NCBI GenBank assembly: GCA_903899865.1
Contig: CAIUKZ010000332.1
Span: 1 to 5,877 of the forward strand
Reading direction: 5' to 3'
From: an uncultured Bacteroidales bacterium
Lineage (GTDB): Bacteria; Bacteroidota; Bacteroidia; Bacteroidales; Paludibacteraceae
Length of the DNA stretch: 5,877 nt
This document shows, piece after piece, positions 1-5,511 of the stretch (position 1 is the stretch's first letter; the number at the start of each line of letters is the position of its first letter). The notes beneath the pieces were generated by a model, which was not told the DNA's origin, made no database searches, and saw nothing but the letters and a program-made list of their open reading frames with translations. The translations under genes were made by a program, and so were the position numbers.

Positions 1-1943
1 AAGGTGATGCTGTTGTAATTTCCCTTTGTCATTGGAAAAAGCCGTCTTCCTGAGTCGTAATTGTTCAACATATAACGTTGCACCGAAAATTCTTTGTAGA
101 ATGTGAAATAGTCATCCGGCCACGTAAGTCGTTCTCCATTTCCCACGCTAAGTCCCCAGGTTTGAAAGTAAGAGTCTGGGTCTATGCTTCTTAAATAGCT
201 TTGGTTGTACATACCATTCATTGAACTATATCCTCCCCCCGGCATTCCACCGTTCGAATAAAATGGATTGTATGCTGTGGATGTGTTTTGAGATTGATAG
301 TTTGAGTTAATACCACCCATTCGGCTGTATGAAATGGATGTGGATAATGAGTTGGGACGTTTACCACCTAGCCATGGTTCCAAAAATGAAAGGCTGAATG
401 AGGTGTATTGAGGTCCGCTGGTTCGTGCATTCAAACTAAGAGTTTGACCTTCTCCTTGTGGCACGATGCGGTAGGTTTCAGGTTTGAAAATATTTTGAAT
501 AGCAAAGTTGCTGAATCTTAACCCTACACTACCCACTATACCTGTATATCCACCGTAACCTGCCGAAAGTTCCACTTGGTCGCTACCCTTTGTTTGTAGG
601 TTGTAATCTATGTCCACGGTTCCATCTTCTTGGTTGGGCTTGATGTCAGGCGTGATTTTTTCAGGATTGAAATGCCCCATTTGAGCCAATTCTCTGAGCG
701 AACGCATGATGTCTGATTGGCTATAAAGCTGTCCGGGTTTGGTGCGAAGTTCTCTACGTACAACATGTTCATACACACGTGTATTGCCATTGATGGCAAT
801 TTCGTTGATGGTGGCTGGTTTGCCTTCGAACATGCGCATCTCTAGGTCTATTGAATCATTTTCAATTTTCACTTCCACTGGGTCAACTTGAAAAAACAAA
901 TAGCCTCTGTCCGAATATAGTTTGCTCACAGCATTGTCATCAGTGACAAGTTTGGCCATCATGTTTTTATGGTTGTACACATCGCCCTTTTTGATTCCCA
1001 ATACGGTGTTTAAAAATTCATACGGGTAAATGGTGTTACCCACCCATTTTATGTTGCGGAAATAATACTTTTTACCTTCGCTGATGGTGATGTAAACATT
1101 CACTTTTTTGTTGTCAAATCGCACCACACTATCTGCCACGATATATGCATCGCGGTATCCAATTTCATTGTATTTTTCAATCAATGCAATTTTGTCCTTT
1201 TCATATTCTTCTTTAACAAATTTTCGAGTACGAAAGATGTTTAATGGATGTCCATCGTTAGTTTTTTTCATCACCATACGAATTTTTTCTTTCGACAGGT
1301 GCTTGTTGTCAGTGATATAGATTTTATTGACCAGTGTTTTTAGCTTTTTGTCCACCTCTATGTCCACTATCACATGACCTGGCTTGTCCGTGTCATTGCG
1401 TTGTAATACATTGATAGTAGCATTTAGGAAGCCTTTGTCACCAAGATATTTATTGATGATTTTTTTTGCTTTGTCAGAGATATTAGGGCTTATTTGGTTA
1501 CCTTTTATGATGCCAATTTTTGCCTCTAGATCTGTAATTTCAGATTTTTTTAGTCCTTTAAAATTGATTTTTGACACCCTAAGTCGCTCTTTCAACCCAA
1601 TGTTGAGCCAAATTTTTCCATCTTGAATTTTGGTGGCGGTTATTTTGATGTCAGAAAATAGCCCTTGCTTCCAGAAGCGCTTGATGGAATTGGTAATTGC
1701 CTCACCTGGCACGGCAATGATATCACCTACTCCAAGACCCGAATAGCCTATCAGAACAAAATCCTCATAGTTTTCGACACCACTAACCGTGATGCCCGCA
1801 ATTTCATATTTGCGTGTTTGTGGTGTGCTCGAGTATTCAATTTGTGGAGTTGAAGTGGTGTCTGTTGCAACAGGTGATTGCGCCACAAGTAGTTGGCCAA
1901 TGATGAAGAATAAAAAAAATGAGAGAAACTTATAGTTGTTCAT
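1..1943 (-). CDS. bamA: BamA, outer-membrane protein assembly factor (partial, C-terminus beyond left edge)
   Basis: This gene encodes the central Omp85-family subunit of the BAM complex, which folds and inserts beta-barrel proteins into the outer membrane. The frame is open from the ATG at 1943 to the window edge, giving 647 residues without a stop. Residues 1-23 form a signal peptide with a Phe/Leu/Ile core ending in LLVAQ. Five POTRA repeats follow, at about 47-125, 126-202, 203-290, 291-374 and 375-452; they are recognisable from phrases such as KRFWKQGLFSDIKI in POTRA1 and INEIAINGNTRVYEHVVRREL in part in POTRA5. The barrel begins near residue 452 (GSDQVELSAGYGG). An extracellular loop of about 50 residues rich in Gly, Ser, Asn and Tyr lies near 542-593. 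The rest of the barrel, which normally ends in an aromatic residue, is outside the window. It is third in an operon, 38 nt after uppS. The fold assignment is secure; domain borders are estimated by eye. Confidence 0.96.
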   Translation of the reverse strand, partial: MNNYKFLSFFLFFIIGQLLVAQSPVATDTTSTPQIEYSSTPQTRKYEIAGITVSGVENYEDFVLIGYSGLGVGDIIAVPGEAITNSIKRFWKQGLFSDIKITATKIQDGKIWLNIGLKERLRVSKINFKGLKKSEITDLEAKIGIIKGNQISPNISDKAKKIINKYLGDKGFLNATINVLQRNDTDKPGHVIVDIEVDKKLKTLVNKIYITDNKHLSKEKIRMVMKKTNDGHPLNIFRTRKFVKEEYEKDKIALIEKYNEIGYRDAYIVADSVVRFDNKKVNVYITISEGKKYYFRNIKWVGNTIYPYEFLNTVLGIKKGDVYNHKNMMAKLVTDDNAVSKLYSDRGYLFFQVDPVEVKIENDSIDLEMRMFEGKPATINEIAINGNTRVYEHVVRRELRTKPGQLYSQSDIMRSLRELAQMGHFNPEKITPDIKPNQEDGTVDIDYNLQTKGSDQVELSAGYGGYTGIVGSVGLRFSNFAIQNIFKPETYRIVPQGEGQTLSLNARTSGPQYTSFSLSFLEPWLGGKRPNSLSTSISYSRMGGINSNYQSQNTSTAYNPFYSNGGMPGGGYSSMNGMYNQSYLRSIDPDSYFQTWGLSVGNGERLTWPDDYFTFYKEFSVQRYMLNNYDSGRRLFPMTKGNYNSIT

Positions 1944-1981
1944 AAATGTGGTATAGTGTGCCGAATGGAAATGATTGAAAA

Positions 1982-2707
1982 TTATTTCCCAAAACGGCGT
2001 TCTCTTTGTTGATAATCATAAATAGCCTCGTACAGACTCTCTCTTCTAAATGCAGGCCAATGCGTTTGTGTGAAATAAAATTCACTATAGGCTATTTGCC
2101 AGAGTAAAAAATTGCTAATTCTCAATTCACCACTTGTTCTTATAAGCAAGTCTGGGTCAGGGATCCCATTAGTGGTCAGATGGCTACTGATCATTTCGTC
2201 TGTGATGTCATGTGGTTCTATCTCACCATTTTTTACTGCGGTGGCAATGCATTGTAATGCATGATTTATTTCCCATCTTGATGAGTAACTCAATGCTAGT
2301 ACAAGTCCCAGTCCTGTGTTTTTGGATGTAACCTCAATGCATTGTTCCAGTTTAGCATTGGCACCGTCGGGTAATCTTGACAGGTCACCAATGGCCAGTA
2401 AGCGAACATTGTTTTTATGTAATGTGGGAGTTTCTTTTTCGATGGTGTCTATTAGCAATGTCATCAATGCATCGACCTCAGCTTGTGGTCGTCCCCAGTT
2501 TTCTGTCGAAAACGTGTACAGTGTCAAATACTTAATCCCTATCTCCGCAGCTACTTCGGTTATTTCTCTTACAGAGGTTACACCATGTTGATGCCCCACA
2601 ATTCGATCAAATCCTTGTTCTTTTGCCCACCTGCCATTTCCATCCATGATGATGGCAATGTGTTCTGGTAGTTTGTTCTTGTCTATTTTATCAATAAGAG
2701 ATGACAT
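1982..2707 (-). CDS. uppS: Isoprenyl transferase (undecaprenyl diphosphate synthase, cis-prenyltransferase)
   Basis: This cytoplasmic enzyme condenses farnesyl diphosphate with isopentenyl diphosphates in cis to give undecaprenyl diphosphate, the carrier lipid for peptidoglycan and surface glycans. All family motifs are present: HIAIIMDGNGRWAK at residues 16-29 with catalytic Asp22, His39, FSTENWGRP at 66-74 (Ser67, Asn70, Arg73), and IRTSGELRISNFLLWQ at 189-204 with diphosphate-binding Arg190 and Arg196, then Glu209. Each matches its E. coli counterpart (D26, H43, S71, N74, R77, R194, R200, E213) at a constant offset of four, so there are no internal gaps. The length of 241 residues is normal. 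The ATG at 2707 is chosen because it lies 10 nt after the stop of the preceding gene and gives the usual short N-terminus; a longer reading from 2788 would overlap that gene by 71 nt. It is the middle gene of the barrel protein-uppS-bamA operon. Confidence 0.97.
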   Translation of the reverse strand: MSSLIDKIDKNKLPEHIAIIMDGNGRWAKEQGFDRIVGHQHGVTSVREITEVAAEIGIKYLTLYTFSTENWGRPQAEVDALMTLLIDTIEKETPTLHKNNVRLLAIGDLSRLPDGANAKLEQCIEVTSKNTGLGLVLALSYSSRWEINHALQCIATAVKNGEIEPHDITDEMISSHLTTNGIPDPDLLIRTSGELRISNFLLWQIAYSEFYFTQTHWPAFRRESLYEAIYDYQQRERRFGK

Positions 2708-2717
2708 TGTTTGTTGA

Positions 2718-3425
2718 TTAATGTTTAAATGTTTTTGGCTTTTGAGGTGTGATGCTTCTACAGGCACATACTCTTTCCCAAAAGTCAAAGGTTATTCCTA
2801 CGCTGAAGGTAGATAAAAAGTCGTTATTAAAGATGTTGGTTCCATTCAATCCGAAGGGGTCTGCATACGTACCCAATCCTTCTATTTGGTCTGATATCAT
2901 CAGTTTATTAGCCCACTGTGCATTTAAGTTCCATCGTGGAGCTAGTTTGTATTTTACTCCTACCCCAAAGTTAATACCATCTTTCACTCTACCTACTTGG
3001 TTGTATTGGAAATATGATTTAGTATAACCAGCAAATATATAGGGTGAAAACCTAGTAGTGTTGTACTTAAACGGATTGTGAGCCAGGTCATAGAAGTTAA
3101 ATTCTAGGTTTATGTCTACCGTTTTCACAGCATTGTCCACAGGTACTGTCACGTGTGAATCTTTCGGATCCAATGCGTCAGGTACAGATACATTGGTGGC
3201 GCTAAACTCAATGCGTCCTGCTATTCGTTGGTTGAACCGATAGCGAAACAATCCACCGTAGGCTGCTTGGGTGTTTTTGAAAATACTTTTGTTAGCATCT
3301 CCCAAGTAGAATGCACCACCACCGGCAATGCCAATCTCAGCTTTATATTCGTCTTGAGCATGCACCGTGGTGCCAAGCATCGCTATCGAACAAACTAAGT
3401 ACAATCCTAGTGTTTTAATATTCAT
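2718..3425 (-). CDS. Outer-membrane beta-barrel protein, DUF6089-like, function unknown
   Basis: The product is a 235-residue exported protein. Residues 1-23 form a signal peptide (Lys at 4, hydrophobic core, cleavage likely after VHA or VHAQ). The rest alternates polar and hydrophobic residues with many Tyr, Phe and Asn, as in a small 8-stranded outer-membrane barrel. Recognisable family-like phrases are EIGIAGGGAFYLGDANKS near 30-47, SPYIFAGY near 128-135 and FGVGVKYKLAPRWNLNAQW near 153-171. A final strand, STFSVGITFDF, ends near residue 215. It is followed by an unusual tail of about 20 residues with a Cys-Ala-Cys pair and several basic residues. From memory, DUF6089-type proteins often sit just before uppS and bamA in Bacteroidota, as here. 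The molecular role is not known; a part in outer-membrane assembly or stability is only an inference from the operon. It is the first gene after the candidate promoter at 3506-3535. Confidence 0.88.
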   Translation of the reverse strand: MNIKTLGLYLVCSIAMLGTTVHAQDEYKAEIGIAGGGAFYLGDANKSIFKNTQAAYGGLFRYRFNQRIAGRIEFSATNVSVPDALDPKDSHVTVPVDNAVKTVDINLEFNFYDLAHNPFKYNTTRFSPYIFAGYTKSYFQYNQVGRVKDGINFGVGVKYKLAPRWNLNAQWANKLMISDQIEGLGTYADPFGLNGTNIFNNDFLSTFSVGITFDFWERVCACRSITPQKPKTFKH

Positions 3426-3479
3426 AGTATTTTCAATGAGTTAAATGATAAACGGTTAATCTTCCTCTCACATTAATTC

Positions 3480-3518
3480 ATCACTACGCTAGACTTTAAG
3501 GTCAACAAAAGTAGTGAT
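3480..3518. repeat. 8-bp inverted repeat bracketing the predicted transcription start
   Basis: ATCACTAC (3480-3487) and GTAGTGAT (3511-3518) are perfect inverted copies separated by 23 bp. Extending the arms to 10 bp gives 9 of 10 matches. The centres lie 31 bp apart, close to three helical turns. The right arm overlaps the candidate -7 box and the left arm falls just inside the predicted leader, an arrangement that would suit a repressor operator. This is a sequence observation; the regulatory meaning is inferred. Confidence 0.35.
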
Positions 3519-3535
3519 AATCTTTTAATGTTCAG
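3506..3535 (-). promoter_or_regulatory. Candidate Bacteroidota-type promoter for the barrel protein-uppS-bamA operon
   Basis: On the minus strand, TACTTTTG (3513 to 3506) fits the Bacteroidota -7 consensus TAnnTTTG exactly. Nineteen bases upstream lies TTCTG (CTG at 3535-3533), a poor match to the -33 TTG element. Transcription would start near 3500, leaving a leader of about 75 nt before the ATG at 3425. The bases just before that ATG are A-rich (GAAAATACT) with no Shine-Dalgarno sequence, which is normal for the phylum. The position is good; the weak -33 element limits confidence. Confidence 0.42.
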
Positions 3536-3540
3536 AAATT

Positions 3541-3592
3541 GCCAGTTATTCAATGCTGTAATTTAACAAAATATTACATTCATAGCCAGTTA
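3541..3592 (-). repeat. Direct repeat TAACTGGC, two copies 44 bp apart
   Basis: On the minus strand TAACTGGC occurs at 3548-3541 and again at 3592-3585. The copies are in the same orientation, 44 bp apart (about four helical turns), and both lie upstream of the candidate -33 element at 3533-3537. The flanks do not match, so the unit is only 8 bp. It could be a pair of activator sites or chance. Confidence 0.2.
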
Positions 3593-3636
3593 GTAGGAAT
3601 TGAACTATGAGATATGAAAAAATGCAAATAGACTTA

Positions 3637-4053
3637 CTATTGAATTCGCATTGCTAAAGCATGATTTTCTTTCATAGTCATTTCAGCGCTATCTTCTGGT
3701 GTTTTATCTTCTTGTCCGCAGAGGTGAAGTATGCCATGAATAATGATTCGGTCCAACTCATGGGTATAATCCACTCTCCATTCTAAAGCGTTGGAAGCTA
3801 CCGTGTCTAGGCTGATGTAGATGTCGCCTGCAATGCTACGTCCTTGCGAATAATCAAAAGTGATGATATCGGTATAAAAATCGTGATTTAGAAATTGATT
3901 GTTGACTTCCAGTATTTTGCTGTCATCACAAAAAATATAATTTATCCGCCCTATTTGTTTGCCATAGTGGGCTGCTATTTTTTTGATCCATTTAGTTATC
4001 CCAGCGTTATCAAAGTTAGGGATTGCGACTGTTTCGAAAATGAAATTTATCAT
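3637..4053 (-). CDS. ybeY: YbeY, endoribonuclease / rRNA maturation factor
   Basis: YbeY is a small metal-dependent endoribonuclease needed for 16S rRNA 3'-end maturation and ribosome quality control in the cytoplasm. The product is 138 residues, normal for the family. The conserved strand NHDFYTDIITFDY lies at 56-68, AGDIYIS at 75-81, and the metal-binding helix HELDRIIIHGILHLCGQED at 98-116. Metal ligands by alignment are His106, His110 and Asp116; E. coli has a His (H124) in the third place. The position of E. coli Arg59 is Leu55 here. Both changes fit my memory of Bacteroidota YbeY, so I read them as lineage features, not damage. The ATG at 4053 is chosen, 15 nt after the stop of the preceding gene; it gives the start MINFIFE. 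An upstream TTG at 4068 is possible but unlikely. It is probably cotranscribed with the spmAB-type gene. Confidence 0.95.
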   Translation of the reverse strand: MINFIFETVAIPNFDNAGITKWIKKIAAHYGKQIGRINYIFCDDSKILEVNNQFLNHDFYTDIITFDYSQGRSIAGDIYISLDTVASNALEWRVDYTHELDRIIIHGILHLCGQEDKTPEDSAEMTMKENHALAMRIQ

Positions 4054-4068
4054 GCCTAACTGGGTCAA

Positions 4069-5301
4069 TTAATGAAAAAACAAATAGCCCAAAACAATGG
4101 CTGCAGCGATGCCTGCAAAGTCAGCAAGCAACCCACAAATGACAGCATATCGAGTGTTTTTTACACCTACCGATCCGAAATATACGGCTAAAATGTAAAA
4201 AGTAGTATCAGTTGACCCCTGAATGATGCAAGATAATCTACTTACAAATGAATCAGGCCCATTTAACTTCATGGTATCCACCATCATACCCCTAGCTCCG
4301 CTACCGCTTAAAGGTTTCATCAAGGCTGTAGGCAATGCGCCTACAAATTCGGTGTTGATGCCAGTCAGACTCACCAAGTAAGTTATGCCGTCTAGCAAAA
4401 AAGTCATGGCACCCGATGCTCTAAACATGGCTATTGCCACCAAGATAGCTATCAAGTACGGAATGATGCCAATAGCCACCTGAAAACCTTCCTTGGCGCC
4501 CTCGATAAACGAATCATAGACATTAATTCTTTTTATGGCTGCTCTGACTACAAACGTAATAATGATAGAAAATAGTATGATGCTAGCCGTCATGCTCGAA
4601 TAAGTGGCTATTTGCTCTTTGGGCAGTCCGCTCAAAAAATAGATGATTCCAGTTATAAATGCAGTCAGTCCAACTAAAGTGCCCAATATGGTTTTGTTGA
4701 ACAGATTTATTTTTTGGTAAATAGCCACACTTATCAAGCCTGTAAGCGCAGCAAAATAGGTAGCTAGTAGAATGGGTAGAAAAACATCAGCCGGATTGGC
4801 AGCGCCCATCTGAGCCCTATATACCATCACACTAATGGGTATCAATGTCAGACCAGCAGTGTTCAGCACCAGAAACATAATCATGGGATTGGAGGCCGTC
4901 TCCTTTTCGGGGTTTAATTCTTGCATTTCTTTCATGGCCTTTAAGCCCATTGGAGTTGCAGCATTGTCAAGGCCAAGCATATTGGCCGAAATATTCATAA
5001 ACATGCTACCCATAGCAGGGTGACCCTTTGGAATATCGGGGAATATTTTGGTGAAAAAGGGTGCTACCAGTCTAGAGAAAGTGTTGATAACGCCGCCTTT
5101 TTCGCCTATTTTCATGATACCTAGCCACATGGATAATACCCCAGTAAGTCCAAGTGAAATGGTGAAACCCGATTTGGCTGCTTCAAAAGTTGCATTTATA
5201 ATGTCCGGGAATACTTGGGTATTGCCCATTATCAATGCTTGAATACATGCCACCACGAAAGCAATGACAAGAAATCCGATCCAGATGTAATTAAGTATCA
5301 T
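4069..5301 (-). CDS. SpmA-SpmB fusion, nucleoside-recognition (Gate) domain membrane protein
   Basis: This 410-residue polytopic inner-membrane protein joins homologues of Bacillus subtilis SpmA (N-terminal half, to about residue 200) and SpmB (C-terminal half, from about 230). SpmA and SpmB are spore-maturation proteins linked to core dehydration; their biochemical activity is not settled, and each carries a Gate (nucleoside-recognition) domain. In the first half I see GLTGVLSMWLGIMKIGEKGG at 51-70 and NMLGLDNAATPMGLKAM at 107-123. In the second half I see EGAKEGFQVAIGIIPYLIAI at 267-286, FRASGAM at 293-299, KPLSGSGARGMM at 329-340 and GSTDTTFYILAVYFGSVGV at 362-380. Hydrophobic segments run throughout, roughly at 4-25, 46-64, 141-160, 172-194, 205-224, 236-254, 275-295 and 383-408. 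The ATG at 5301 gives a natural membrane start. The neighbours give no clue to substrate; spore formation is not expected in this phylum. Confidence 0.92.
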   Translation of the reverse strand: MILNYIWIGFLVIAFVVACIQALIMGNTQVFPDIINATFEAAKSGFTISLGLTGVLSMWLGIMKIGEKGGVINTFSRLVAPFFTKIFPDIPKGHPAMGSMFMNISANMLGLDNAATPMGLKAMKEMQELNPEKETASNPMIMFLVLNTAGLTLIPISVMVYRAQMGAANPADVFLPILLATYFAALTGLISVAIYQKINLFNKTILGTLVGLTAFITGIIYFLSGLPKEQIATYSSMTASIILFSIIITFVVRAAIKRINVYDSFIEGAKEGFQVAIGIIPYLIAILVAIAMFRASGAMTFLLDGITYLVSLTGINTEFVGALPTALMKPLSGSGARGMMVDTMKLNGPDSFVSRLSCIIQGSTDTTFYILAVYFGSVGVKNTRYAVICGLLADFAGIAAAIVLGYLFFH

Positions 5302-5440
5302 ATCAAAAATGATAAATCAAAAACGAAGTTAATTGATTGAGAATGATTTAACTGTGTAAGCTATTTACAAAGATACTATTTTTTCTACATTATTCATCTT
5401 TCCACGTTGGCGATGTCAATCAATGAAGGGCTAAAATGCA
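5302..5440. other. Intergenic region between the sucD hairpin and the spmAB-type gene (no gene)
   Basis: This AT-rich stretch of about 140 bp has no coding potential. It contains the candidate promoter at 5368-5375 and a 9-bp inverted repeat, ATTGATTGA (5332-5340) against TCAATCAAT (5416-5424), which flanks that promoter at a distance of 75 bp and may well be chance in AT-rich DNA. Confidence 0.7.
5368..5375 (-). promoter_or_regulatory. Candidate -7 promoter box for spmAB-type gene and ybeY
   Basis: On the minus strand TATCTTTG (5375 to 5368) matches the Bacteroidota -7 consensus TAnnTTTG exactly. It lies 66 nt before the ATG at 5301, which would leave a leader of roughly 60 nt. No good TTG lies 17-23 nt upstream; the nearest candidate at a 19-nt spacing is ATG. 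The location between a terminator-like hairpin and a gene start supports it. Confidence 0.38.
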
Positions 5441-5482
5441 GGTTTGGCAAGAATAACATCATTGTGTTATTCTTGCCAAACC
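5441..5482 (-). terminator. Perfect 18-bp stem-loop after sucD, probable terminator
   Basis: GGTTTGGCAAGAATAACA (5441-5458) pairs perfectly with TGTTATTCTTGCCAAACC (5465-5482) around a 6-nt loop. It begins 29 nt beyond the sucD stop codon (TAA, 5514-5512), and no plus-strand gene approaches from the left, so it most likely serves the sucD transcript. The run of T after the stem on the minus strand is poor (TGCATTTTAG), so it is not a classic intrinsic terminator; it may instead protect the mRNA 3' end from exonucleases. Confidence 0.75.
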
Positions 5483-5511
5483 CTTTGTAAATGCTATTTA
5501 TTATTTGATAA

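Larger units (their letters stand above)
3426..3636. other. Intergenic region upstream of the envelope operon (no gene)
   Basis: These 211 bp separate the end of ybeY from the ATG of the barrel-protein gene. I see no coding potential beyond two trivial two- and one-codon ORFs (ATG-AAT-TAA from 3481 and ATG-TGA from 3473, minus strand). The region holds the candidate promoter, an inverted repeat around it, a direct repeat of TAACTGGC (minus strand) further upstream, and only a weak 6-bp inverted repeat (3580-3585 with 3605-3610) where a ybeY terminator might be expected. Confidence 0.8.

Noticed and set aside
608..1853. Open frames of 62-80 codons across the bamA region (608-799 minus; 1108-1320, 1384-1626 and 1665-1853 plus)
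   Set aside because: They lie wholly inside the well-supported bamA frame and have no recognisable domains or upstream signals.
1982..2788. Longer uppS reading that starts at 2788 and adds 27 residues
   Set aside because: The extension overlaps the end of the barrel-protein gene by 71 nt and its residues do not resemble the family; the ATG at 2707 gives a typical N-terminus and a 10-nt gap.
2316..3027. Plus-strand open frames of 62-92 codons opposite uppS and the barrel-protein gene
   Set aside because: They are antisense shadows of genes with clear homology and show no independent features.
3468..3481. Overlapping mini-ORFs (ATG-AAT-TAA and ATG-TGA) in the leader of the envelope operon as a translational control device
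   Set aside because: They encode two and one residues, lack start signals and are expected by chance in an AT-rich leader.
3580..3610. 6-bp inverted repeat after ybeY as a terminator
   Set aside because: The stem (TCATAG/CTATGA) is too short and AT-rich, has a 19-nt loop and lacks a T-run directly after it.
4054..4068. TTG start for ybeY at 4068
   Set aside because: It would abut the preceding stop directly and add five residues not typical of YbeY; the ATG at 4053 is a better start and fits the usual N-terminus.
4835..5242. Plus-strand open frames opposite the spmAB-type gene
   Set aside because: They are antisense to conserved membrane segments; the apparent hydrophobicity mirrors the real gene.
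5332..5424. 9-bp inverted repeat flanking the spmAB-type promoter as an operator pair
   Set aside because: The arms are simple AT-rich sequence 75 bp apart and chance is a sufficient explanation.
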